This document shows positions 38,023 through 47,823 of a DNA stretch of 64,000 nt, one piece after another (the first letter of the stretch is position 1; every line of letters starts with the position of its first letter). A program made the position numbers and the translations under genes. The notes beneath the pieces were generated by a model. That model saw only the letters and a program-made list of their open reading frames with translations, searched no databases and was not told where the DNA came from. The stretch is from Beta vulgaris subsp. vulgaris (taxonomy: Eukaryota > Streptophyta > Magnoliopsida > Caryophyllales > Amaranthaceae), in NCBI RefSeq assembly GCF_026745355.1, contig NC_079206.1, positions 985,800 to 1,049,799 of the forward strand. Direction: 5' to 3'.

Positions 38023-38938
38023 GAGTGGGATTTTTCTAGTTGATGGTAAGACGTAACACAATAGTTGCACTAGACATATTAGTATTATAACACATTGGTT
38101 GAGTGAAAGAAATTGAACTTGGAGAATAATTTCGCATGAAAAGCATTTTTCGGGAGAATATATAAATTGTATATTAGGTTTTTGTTTGGTTATTTACAAA
38201 AGAGTTACAAACATGAAAAATCGAAACGGAGAGGAGGTGATGGACTAATGAGTAATGAATGGAAGAAGGAAGATAAGAGTTAAGGAAGAAAATCTAACAA
38301 TCCTTCAACTAATTAACAAAAATGTTTCCTATCATAGTAAGAAGTATTTTTGACTACTTAAATCTACCTTTTACAAACCAAAAAGTGTATATGTTACTCC
38401 CAATCAAACACATCTAAGTCCTCGCGAAGGTAAATGGTAAATATTTCCTCCGTTTAAAAATAATTGCACCATCTCTAATTTGTGCACTATTCACATATTA
38501 CATCTAAATTATCTCTGGTAATCTACAGTTTAGGAAAAATATAATCTTATAAGGTATTGTTAGATTTGTCTCGATGTATAATTGAAATGAGCCGATTTTC
38601 GAGGCCTTATAGAATATATATCACATGTTGAAAGGAGCCTATTTTCCAGTCCAAGGCCCCAAGCCCATTTTACGATTATTGCAGCTGTATACAGACTTAT
38701 TAAGCCCATTGAAATTCACTATTTAGAGTGACAAGATCAGAAAAAGAAATGAAAACTGGTAAAACGTGTCTTCTTTTTATCCAATCATACTTCAACCTAA
38801 GCCAAAGATATTGTTTGGAGTTTGGAGGGAAATAATAATATTAACAAATAATAATAATAAAAACAGATTTTCCTATCTTCTTTCTTCAATCATTTTACCA
38901 GTTACAAATCACAAAGTTTGAGTTCATCTTTAACAGAA
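38023..38938. other. promoter side of the lumen-protein gene
   Basis: AT-rich; a single MITE-like end (TTTCCTCCGTTTAAAAATAA) is near 38446. The last 100 bases likely include the 5' leader. No other gene is seen. Confidence 0.4.
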
Positions 38939-41435
38939 ATGGCAACTTCTTCATTTTCTTTATTACCACTTAAATCAAGTAGTATAAACATTTTGTCTCA
39001 TAGAAATACAAAATCTTCAACTTCAATTATTTGCCAATTAGAACCCAAAAACACCAAGAATGCAGTTTTATCAGGTGGGTTCAGCAATTTCTGCTTTTTT
39101 TAATCCTTTCATGCATAGTTTATATTAAGGGTCTGTTCTTCCCGGCTTATTTTCAATTCAGTTTCGTTCAGTTCAGCTCTGGACAATACTTTTACTCTCA
39201 TATATCACTATTCATTTCAGTTCAATTCAGTTCAGTTCAATTCAGTTGTTTTATGTTGAAGAAAACATGCCCTAAGTTGGTTATAATGTAATAGAATAAA
39301 TCAAGGAAAGTAATTTATGTTGTGTGGTAATGTAGAGTCAAAGAGGTTAAGATCATGGATTTCCACAGCCTTGGCAGCTGCTGCAGTTGTGAGCTTGAGC
39401 ACTAGTTACCCTGCTTTGGCTGATTTAAACAAGTTTGAAGCCGAAATGCGAGGCGAATTTGGGATTGGCTCTGCTGCTCAATTTGGTTCTGCTGATTTAA
39501 AGTCTGTTTTTCTTCTTAGTTTGGGTTTAATACAAATTTTACATTGTTTGAATTTTGATTGTGATGATTTTATTGCCTGTTGATTGGATGCAGGAAAACA
39601 GTTCACACCAATGAAAATTTCAGGTAAAAAGTAAAAACATGTATCTTTCTGATATGCATTATAGAAAGTAATTCATTTGAGTGATTGTAATTGTTGGATT
39701 ATGCTCCAAAATTAGTCAAATAGTTTTCCTAATAGTTAGGATTAGTTGCTAATAATTAGTTAGTGGGTTAACAAGTAATAGTCTAGATAATGATCTAGTT
39801 AGTGGGACAGCAAGTAGTGGGCTACATAGTGGACATATTATTAGTAGTGCTTTGTATGCCTATTTAAAAGTTGTTTTGTTTATTCATGATGTGAGTATGA
39901 AAAATATATAAAAATGTAGTCTTTTTAATCCTCTCCAAGTTTCTCTCTTTCCTTCTCTAAAAATTCTACAGTAATTACTGTGAATGTAAAGTTAGAGATT
40001 CATGACTTTATAATTTGGAATCATAAGAGATTAGAAGATAAAAAAGTGATCATGGTGATATACTGTGAATTTTGCAGAAGAGCAAATTTCACATCAGCAG
40101 ATATGAGAGAATCAGATTTCAGTGGATCAACATTTAATGGTGCATATCTTGAGAAAGCTGTTGCTTACAAAACCAATTTCACTGGTATGGTTCACCTTAA
40201 ATTGCAAAATATATAATCATATCTACTTTATTACTTCCATTGCATTGAACTCAGCAGTTTCAGTCCTAGAGAACAAGTAGATAGACTAAAATGAGCACGT
40301 CTTGGGTGAGACCGTCTCACATATTGTAACATTAAAAGTTACCCCTAAAAGAACAGGTCATCTTAGTCTCAGAAGTCACAATAGGTCATTGTTAAGAGTG
40401 TCTTGCACTGAGCAAATTTGCTGACAATGCAAGAGTATGATCAGTATGTAAATTAGTCTCGACTTAGAGAATCTAAAGCATTGATGCACCCTGATGGACT
40501 CTAGTAGACTTATTTTGTAATTCTCCCCATTTCCAGGTGCTGACTTGAGTGATACGTTGATGGATCGTATGGTAAGTTGAAGTTCTACGTTACTCATACT
40601 CTTCATCTTTGCATCAAGTATTTGTGTGTATCGTTGGATCTTTGACACTCCGAAATGGGTATGAATACTTTGCCACTTCGTTTTGGGACGTGAATTTGGA
40701 AAATTTCATTTGATAGCAGACTTAATCACTTGAACACTTAATTTAGTCCTAGTAACAAAAGGTAAATGGCTGATGAAAAGGATGTAATGTGCATCATTTG
40801 CTCTGAAATCTCAAAGGAGAATAGCTGATGGCCTTACCTACCTAGTGCAATTTTCTGCCTGTTAGTTTCAGATTTCCTGCCAAATTTAAATCATCCTGTT
40901 CTATTCTGAATGGGACTGTATGTCGTATACTCGTATTACACTCTAAATTTGGCTTCAATAATAAATAAATTGATTTGTCAAGGCAGAGGTTTGCTGCTTA
41001 ATACTCATATTACAGGTTTTAAATGAAGCGAATCTGACGAATGCTGTCCTTGTAAGGTCAGTCCTTACTCGAAGTGACCTTGCTAATGCTACCATTGAAG
41101 GTGCTGATTTTAGTGATGCTGTTATTGACCTTCTTCAGAAACAGGTAAAAGTTTATTTACTTTTTCTTGCATCAACCCACAACTTAACTTTCTTAAGAGT
41201 TTTATGGTTGAAAGAATACTAAATTTGGTATGTCATATTACAGGCTCTTTGCAAGTATGCAAGTGGAACAAACCCAATTACAGGAGTAAGCACGCGAGTA
41301 AGCCTAGGTTGCGGAAGCAAGAAAAGAAATGCATATGGTAGCCCATCTTCCCCTTTACTCTCAGCACCCCCTCAAAAACTGCTTGATCGCGATGGCTTTT
41401 GTGATTCTGCAACTGGTCTTTGTGAAGCTAAGTAA
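38939..41435 (+). CDS. thylakoid lumen pentapeptide-repeat protein (TL20.3-like)
   Basis: Seven exons: 38939-39074, 39336-39501, 39594-39623, 40078-40184, 40537-40571, 41016-41144 and 41244-41435, giving 264 residues with consistent phases. The first ~46 residues are rich in Ser/Thr and basic groups, like a chloroplast transit peptide. They are followed by a hydrophobic stretch ending PALA before DLNKFEAEMRGEFG, a typical lumen-targeting signal and cleavage site. The mature part contains pentapeptide repeats such as ANFTSADMRESDFSGS and ADLSDTLMDRM/VLNEANLTNA, forming a right-handed beta helix. The C-terminus has conserved cysteines (ALCKYASG, LGCGSKK, DGFCDSATGLCEAK). It belongs to the lumen pentapeptide group of Arabidopsis; At1g12250-type TL20.3 fits best by size, from memory. 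The biochemical role is unknown. Introns 1 and 3 hold a MITE and a solo LTR. Confidence 0.92.
39128..39273. mobile_element. TTCAG-rich MITE in intron 1 of the lumen-protein gene
   Basis: Left AGGGTCTGTTCTTCCCGGCT, right GAAGAAAACATGCCCT; the centre GACAATACTTTTACTCTCAT is shared with the copy at 22631-22886. It takes up over half of the 261-bp intron. Confidence 0.65.
39692..39970 (+). mobile_element. solo copia-type LTR in intron 3 of the lumen-protein gene
   Basis: TGTTGGATTATG to AAATTCTACA, flanked by a perfect GTAAT duplication (39687-39691 and 39971-39975). The body is closely similar to the solo LTR at 18979-19303, including GCCTATTTAAA and AAAATGTAGTCTTTTTAA. Confidence 0.88.
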
Positions 41436-41734
41436 CATGGGTAATTCCAGAATAGTACATCAACAAGAAAGATCCTAATTTGTATGTACATATAGTTTGC
41501 ATAGAGGTGATACAGAGCAGAATTTGCTGTTTGAGAATTACTTGTGTTATCATTAAAACTTCAAATTACTGTCATACATCAGATACTACTATGAACTAAT
41601 TCCAAAACCAATTAAAACATATAGAAATTAAACTAATTAGATAAAGTTAGTCTCTTCTTCCTTCTACTAAATAGACACCATGTTTACATAAAGCTATGAG
41701 CAAAAATCAAGATATCCAAGATTGAATTATGCCT

Positions 41735-42970
41735 TCAGTTAAGGTGATGAACGCGAAATCTTCCCTTCTTAAGACCGCCATTGGTGTCCCTCCACGGACA
41801 AATCGAAGGAGCTGCCAAAGCCAAAACAATTCTTCTTCCTTCACCCTCTTCTTCTGTACTATTTTTTTGGATAGCTGTAACAGAATCTTTCTTATCAATT
41901 ACTGGTCTTCCACATCCAAAGGGGAAGTCACGAACAACTGTAATCTTCCTTCTCTTATACAGTCCTTGTTTGTTTTCTTGCCTTGTTACATCTTTCTCAT
42001 CCCCATCCCCATCCCCATCCCCATCATCATCATCATCATCAAAATTAACATCATCATCATGATCAACATCATGATCATCACTCGTCTTAGTCATTGATCT
42101 TCCACATCCAAAGGGGAAGTCACGAACAACTGTAATCTTCCTTCTCTTATACATACCTTGTTTGTTTTCTTGCCTTGTTACATCTTTATCATCCCCATCC
42201 CCATCCCCATCATCATCATCATCAAAATTAACATCAACATCATGACCAACATCATCATCATCACTCGTCTTAGTCATTGGTCTTCCACATCCAAAGGGGA
42301 AATCACGAACAACTGTAATCTTGCTTCTCCTATAAAGACCTTGTTTCTTTTCTTGCAAAGTTACATCTTTCTTATCCCCATCATCATCATCAGCATCAGC
42401 ATCATGATCAACATCCTCATCATTATCATCACAAACAGCAGAAAACTTCCTCTTCTTGAACAGGGTTTTTCTTGTTTTTCCTGCAATTGTACCCTTTTCA
42501 TCATTAACATCGTCGACATCATCATCATCATCAATTTTACTTCTTTGTCTTCCACATCCAAAAGAGGTTTCTTTGTTATCTCCAAAACTTATGTCTTTCT
42601 CATCATCATCATGACATGGAGCATCAATATCATGTAAAATTTCTTCAGGTGAATCCTTGAATGATGTTATGTAATACTCATTATCATCATGTAGAAGAGT
42701 AATATCATAATTAAATCCAAAGACCAAATCGTCCGTATCACCAAAACCTTCGAGCAACATCTCATTATCATCATCTTGATCATAATCCTCACCTAATTGA
42801 GGTTCACGTTCATCTTCTTCTTCTACTCCATCTAAATTATCAAACAATTGAAGTAACGACGACGACGACGACAACGACGACTGAGGTTGATCGTCGTAGT
42901 GTTCTAGTACATAGATTTCATCAGAATCAGTAGGGTATTGAGGTTCATACTCTTCTTCTGAGGTTGCCAT
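41735..42970 (-). CDS. acidic tandem-module protein, unassigned
   Basis: Single open frame of 411 residues, starting at the ATG at 42970. The N-terminal third is Glu/Asp/Ser-rich. The rest alternates Asp-rich tracts with a basic module: a run like QGLYKRRKITVVRDFPFGCG occurs three times at 61-64-residue spacing, and a worn SFGCGRQRSK copy precedes them. The C-terminus contains VLALAAPSICPWRD. From memory, FPxGCG and a downstream CPWR also occur in the N-terminal part of plant SUVH5/6-type H3K9 methyltransferases; if related, this protein lacks the SRA and SET domains. That is inference, not a firm assignment. It lies tail to tail with the lumen-protein gene, about 300 bp apart. Highly charged repeats suggest a nuclear protein. 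A spliced 3' extension cannot be excluded. Confidence 0.7.
   Translation of the reverse strand: MATSEEEYEPQYPTDSDEIYVLEHYDDQPQSSLSSSSSLLQLFDNLDGVEEEDEREPQLGEDYDQDDDNEMLLEGFGDTDDLVFGFNYDITLLHDDNEYYITSFKDSPEEILHDIDAPCHDDDEKDISFGDNKETSFGCGRQRSKIDDDDDVDDVNDEKGTIAGKTRKTLFKKRKFSAVCDDNDEDVDHDADADDDDGDKKDVTLQEKKQGLYRRSKITVVRDFPFGCGRPMTKTSDDDDVGHDVDVNFDDDDDGDGDGDDKDVTRQENKQGMYKRRKITVVRDFPFGCGRSMTKTSDDHDVDHDDDVNFDDDDDDGDGDGDGDEKDVTRQENKQGLYKRRKITVVRDFPFGCGRPVIDKKDSVTAIQKNSTEEEGEGRRIVLALAAPSICPWRDTNGGLKKGRFRVHHLN
41905..42345 (-). repeat. in-frame tandem modules of the acidic protein
   Basis: The DNA block CCACATCCAAAGGGGAA (and its flanks up to 50 bp) recurs near 41910, 42102 and 42285, 192 and 183 bp apart, both multiples of three. 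Between blocks lie CAT/ATC triplet runs coding for Asp. A fourth, worn copy is near 42552. High similarity of the blocks indicates recent internal duplication. Confidence 0.85.
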
Positions 42971-43284
42971 TTTTTTTTTGTTGTTGTATGATAATTGATT
43001 TCTTTGGTAGTCAAGACTTAAGACCCATGTACTTATATTATACTACTTCCTAGGTTTTTAAGGTAAACCTTGTTTTCCAAGTAATGTGGTTAAACAGTTG
43101 GCAAATATTGCAATGTCTTTTTTTTTAAGGAAAACCTTGTTTTCCAAGTAATATAGTTAAGCCAAGTAAAAGCTGGCAATGTCTGTATTCAACTGAGTTG
43201 GTGTTGTTCATAAAGATATGGATTTTGTGGTTTGATTTGATAGATTTTGTATTGGATTTGATACCATGTTAAGATTAACAAAAA
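42971..43284. other. promoter side of the acidic-protein gene
   Basis: Upstream of the minus-strand start. The phrase AAGGTAAACCTTGTTTTCCAAGTAAT appears near 43059 and again in altered form near 43128, a short direct repeat. No gene is seen. Confidence 0.4.
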
Positions 43285-43625
43285 GAGTTTGTCTTGTAAG
43301 AGATCGAAGTAATGGTAAGCCTAATATAAAAAAGAGAATCAGCCCAATAGTGACTAGATTAATTTCTTTCGGTGACTAGTTTAATTCATTTATTAGTAAC
43401 TAGGTCTACTTTTATATTAAAATTAGACTGTTTCTTTTAATAATTTTTGTTACAAAAATTATTAAAAGAGACGATCTAATTTTAATATAAAAGTAAATCT
43501 AGTTACTAAATGGATTAAAGAAAGAAATTAAGTTAGTCATTATTGGACTTATCTCTTTTTAATATTGGGCTTATCATTGACTAATTTTAATTTAAAAATA
43601 GGCGGTCTCTGTACAAAACAAACTC
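43285..43625. mobile_element. 341-bp near-palindromic foldback MITE
   Basis: Almost the whole element is an inverted repeat centred at about 43450 (AATAATTTTTGTTACAAAAATTATT). Outer ends are GAGTTTGTCTTGTA...GAGATCG and CGGTCTCTGTACAAAACAAA. Its left half is related to 19830-20015. Confidence 0.75.
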
Positions 43626-43795
43626 AAAAAAAATTATATAAAAAAACAATTTAAGAATCCTTTGTCATTTTAACTTGCCATTCTAAACAAGTTAAAAAAT
43701 GGTAATATGAATCAATTTTTCAATCAAAAATTTAAATGGACAAAACATCCTGAAAAGTCTTATACATTCGCTATCTTTGATAGTATTTAATTTAA

Positions 43796-44041
43796 TCTCT
43801 ATTATATAATGCAACACATGGGGGACACCAAAAAATAGAAAAAATGAATAAAAGGGAAAAAAAATAGAGGATAACTAATTATTTTATTTGAATGAAAAGA
43901 AGGGGAAAGTAGGATATTTAAACTGAACATTAGTTTTTTGAGAAAACAAAATATAAAAACAATTTTTCTACCCAATTAATTTATTTTCTACTTCATTTGT
44001 TGTCACACATTATCGCACGCATTGCGTGCATGTAAGACTAG
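43796..44041 (+). mobile_element. short non-autonomous Helitron, 246 bp
   Basis: Starts TCTCTATTATATAATGC after an A and ends with a perfect hairpin GCACGCATTGCGTGC, then ATGTAAGACTAG followed by T. These are the Helitron rules A|TC...hairpin...CTRR|T. No helicase coding. It lies about 280 bp ahead of the P450 relic. Confidence 0.75.
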
Positions 44042-44317
44042 TAATTAATCAAATCAACTCATTATGTTTATTCTTTTTGTTTAAAATTCATTTACAAATA
44101 ATTAATTTTAAACATTCATAACCTTTTTTTACTTCAACGGATAAATATATATCTATGTTCTTCTAACTATTAATCTTTCACAGTTTAAACGTGATCATAA
44201 CTATAATACAGATAGATTATATATATTAAAATAAAAAGTTTTAAAATTAACGCGTGTTAAGTAAAAAAAAAAAAGGTATGGGGTCCCTTTTTAAAGTTTA
44301 ATACCCAAAATGCATGG

Positions 44318-45140
44318 CCCAAGTTGACCAGGTTTCTATTACTGGGTTGGTGGGCCGAAGTACAGAACTTAAGAAATGAGCTTAACGAGGTGTATCTTGG
44401 GTTAATAAAGGCCCGGGAAATTATGAACAATGAGATGGAAGAAAAATTTGTACAATATTGTTACCCGAATGTGTGGGAGGATCCAATGAAGTTCAACTCG
44501 GAGAATTTTTTTTGGCGAAAATGGGTTCGGGTCATGATAAAATAAATATATTGTAAATTTTGATGTGGGTGGAAGGAGAGAGATGAAAATGATGCCTTTT
44601 GGGGTAGGAAGGAGAATGTGCCCAGGAAATGGGTTGGCTAGGCTGAATTTGAAGTACATTGTGGCTAATTTGATTTCGCATTTTCGCCATGTTTGATAAA
44701 TGGTTTTTTTTATTGGCTTTTAGCTTTTCAATTTCGTCAAATAGTAAAAAAAAGTGTTTGATTATTGATTTTTTTGGTTTTTCAGCCAAAATGAAAAAGC
44801 TGTCTAGAACACCTCAATACCAGCTTTTTGGATTGTTTTTTGGCTTATTGGCCCACAAACTCTCTAATAAATAGTCGATAACCATAACTAATTTCACTAA
44901 ACACTTTTGCATATAGTTGGTTTAAACAACCAACTTAAAAAGCCAATACATATACATCCAATGCTTCCAACTAGTCAAACAAACTAACTAAACCAGTCAA
45001 AAGCCAACAACCAATTGCCAAACAACCCTTTTGAGTGGAAAGCAATGGATGGAATTGGTGTAGATTTGGATGAGAAGGAAATATTCACTATTATGATGAA
45101 AAATCCTTTGAGGCCTCAAATTTCACCCAGAAGTACCTAA
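44318..45140 (+). pseudogene. cytochrome P450 relic (CYP77/CYP89-like), split by a MITE
   Basis: Three pieces of one P450 are seen. 44318-44530 encodes LTRFLL...YLGLIKARE and then WEDPMKFNSENFF, the PERF region, where a functional enzyme has PERF. About 150-200 residues of the middle are missing between EEKF and PNVWEDP. After a T8 run the frame shifts, and 44562-44684 encodes the haem loop MPFGVGRRMCPG with the cysteine ligand kept, then ARLNLKYIVANLISHF. A 344-bp MITE interrupts, and 45030-45140 gives the C-terminal end EWKAMDGIG...IMMKNPLRPQ and a stop. The signature fits the CYP77/CYP89 group of plant ER enzymes. The deletion, frameshift and insertion make it non-functional. Confidence 0.85.
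44685..45028. mobile_element. MITE inserted in the P450 relic
   Basis: Left CGCCATGTTTGATAAATGG and right CCAATTGCCAAACAACCC pair imperfectly; inner arms ATTGGCTTTTAGCTTTT and AAAAGCCAACAACCAATT also pair. TTTT is present on both sides, and the P450 codons run on across the gap once one TTTT copy is discounted, which fixes the insertion point. Confidence 0.75.
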
Positions 45141-45427
45141 ATTTATGACATACATGATTGCAACAATGTTAATTGTTTGTCCCACTAATATGTTTCTTTT
45201 GGTGGTTGATTAAGATAAATAGTTAGTTCATAACTACACCTTGTAGAATATTTTGCGTTTAATGTTTGGAAAAAATGTTAAGCCTGTAGGAGGAAAATTG
45301 TGTTCATTATATTTGTATTATGGACGAACGATAAGAACTCTTACTACATGTTTCATTATATCGGTTTTGAATAAATTTAGAGGTTAATAGACTTGAGATA
45401 TTTAAGAAGGAGAAGGAGAGTTTAAAG

Positions 45428-46047
45428 GCCTATTCTTTTCGGTATAAAATAGCTGAACTGAACTGAACTGATTGGAGCTGAACTGAACTGAACTGAATTG
45501 AATTAAATTAAATTGAATTAAATTGAATGTAATAAATATATAAATAATATTTAAAAAATAATAATATGAATATTAAATAATAAGTATAATGATACGTAAT
45601 AATAATGAATAATAATAATAATAATAATAATAATAGTATTTTGGATATTTTTAAATGATAGTTATAAATATATAATATTAATAATATATTAATAATAATA
45701 ATAATTAATGATAATAATGATAATTAATAATAATTATTTTATATTATTTGTATTAATATATTAATACTTGATGTTGATATATAATAACAATAATATCTAA
45801 GAAGTAAATTAATATTACTATTTTAATAATTAAATTTAATAATATAATAATATTTAGTAATAAAAATAATGATTGGGTTAGACAGCAAAAATTACATCAT
45901 AAGTTTGATCAAATGAGCTGATCAAATAAGCCTGATTTAAACTGATCTTGCCTGATTTGGTTAGAACTTAATTTTCTGATTTGATTTAATCTGATCTAAT
46001 TTGACCTAATCTGATCAGAAATAAGAAAAATAAGGTGAACTAAACAT
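45428..46047. mobile_element. probable TTCAG-family element with AAT expansions
   Basis: Left AGGCCTATTCTTTTCGGTAT followed by CTGAACTGAACTGAACTGA units; the right end AGAAAAATAAGGTGAACTAA resembles the family's inverted end. Between them lie long AAT/TAATAATA tracts. Boundaries are approximate. Confidence 0.4.
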
Positions 46048-46127
46048 ACGTAATTGATTCATAATCAAAAGAACAAAAGAATATCAATAAAAACAACATT
46101 TGAAATAAGTGAAATATAAGTGAAGAG

Positions 46128-46422
46128 TGATAGAGTATAAAACTATTCATGGGACTTCAACCATCAACTTAAGCTTTTGGTTTAATTAGTCCTTTGACAT
46201 GGTATCAGAGCCAGCATGACATAAAGATCACGGGTTCAAATCTTATCCATCCCTCCTTCTAAGTTGAATAATATTTAGCGCCATATATGAGGGAGACCTA
46301 TGCTGCATCCACAGTTCAAGCCCAATAGGCTCTCACGTGAGGGGGCTTGATAAAATATAAACTTATTATTCATGGGACTCCAACAATCAGGTTAAACTTT
46401 TGATTTAGTTGGTCCTTTGACA
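46128..46422 (+). mobile_element. TRIM retroelement, second copy
   Basis: Terminal direct repeats at 46128-46199 and 46348-46422 start TGATAGAG/TGATAAAA and end TCCTTTGACA. A perfect initiator tRNA-Met binding site, TGGTATCAGAGC, follows the first (46200-46211), and GTGAGGGGGCT precedes the second. The flanking AAGAG and AGGAG are an imperfect duplication. The core matches 17477-17622. Confidence 0.88.
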
Positions 46423-47676
46423 AGGAGGTTGAACGCTAGTTAGAGTTTAGTCTTTAGAAAGAGAAGATTTTGGGCCACCTTTTGATATCAAGGGTAAGTG
46501 GGTAGTAGAAAATGAAATAAAACCTATTTAAAACAAACTAAACTATGATTAGGGAATGGTAAATCCCGGATAATAAGCACACTTTAACTCTCAAAAGATG
46601 AATGAGAAAGGCAAAACAAAAAAACAAAGACTTGAGAGGAATGTCTAGTTAATGGCTGCGCTTCAAGCCTTCAAGCACAAGTTGTCAAAAAATGTGCCCT
46701 CTTAGCTTGTCAACTTACTCCTTTTTAAGTGTCCCACTTAATTATAGTAAGTTATTTGCTCACTCACTCGATCTCAAGTAAATCATTAACGCCTGATATC
46801 TTATATCCCATTATCAATAATAATGTTCTGATCTTCACCATCAATATATCGTATTTAATCTTCACATATAAATCATATGTATTTCTCTTTCTTCTTTTTA
46901 ATTTGTACTTCAATTTGTTCGTAATATATACGAATCTATACTTTGTCTTTAATGGTTGTATCTTGTGAGTGGTGTTGTGTGTATATTCTAAGACGGATCG
47001 AAAAATCAAGGGTAATCATTTGCATTATTTCTCCCTCTCATTGGTTTGTGAAAAAATTTCTGTATATTTGAATTTACAATTTATATCCCTTTATTGACAT
47101 TCTATAACTTCATTTCTCAATATGTACGTAGATGATGTTAACGTTTACACACACTATAAAACCCTACATCTAATATCAAAACTTAATATAATATTAAGTT
47201 TTAGGAGATATACCACGTAGATAAAGAATGTATTGTCCTAGCTAGATTTGGAAAAACTCCTCAACTGGAGTACTAATAGATTATCATTGATCGATATATA
47301 TAGTGATACATTCTAGGAATAATAGTCCTATTATGACCAGGAAACCTACCCAAAGTATAATTCTATCAACAAAATATATCCTCACTATACGACAATTCTA
47401 CCCATATATATTTATATTCTATCAATCCTTGGAAAATAAATTTGCACTTTATATCTAGAAAAGGGATGGCAGAATATATCATTTTTCTCGAACTCGAGGG
47501 GAAGTTTGATTTCCAACATTTTGTGTATTTTTACTAAACTAAATTTGAGTCATCTAAATCTATCTAAACTTATTAGTAATCTTCCATTCTCTCTCTCTTT
47601 TTGAGAGTTTTCCACCCGATTTTCTAGTTATTTCTCTTCTTTTATGGAAATTTGGAGTATGGTTTTATTCTCTTCC
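46423..47676. other. intergenic, no gene seen
   Basis: AT-rich DNA up to the copia insertion. Open frames on both strands at about 46730-47000 overlap each other and lack homology. Confidence 0.4.
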
Positions 47677-47823
47677 TGTTATAATGTAGAATCCTCCCTC
47701 CGGAGGCTTTGACTTCTCATTCACAATATATACTCAAGGATACAGAAGATACATCGTAACCTAGTTACCATATTTACATTACTAAATATGGACAAAATAT
47801 ACTAGCTTATATTTAGTCTAATA
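47677..47823 (-). repeat. copia 3' LTR
   Basis: 147 bp; on the + strand it starts TGTTATAATGTAGAATCC and ends TATTTAGTCTAATA. Identical to 52236-52382. The last codons of pol, including its TAG stop, run into this LTR. Confidence 0.97.

Noticed and set aside
41729..42637. Open frames on the + strand rich in Ile, Pro and Ser
   Set aside because: They are the antisense of the acidic-protein gene; the CAT/ATC runs read as Asp on the minus strand in one long frame explain them.
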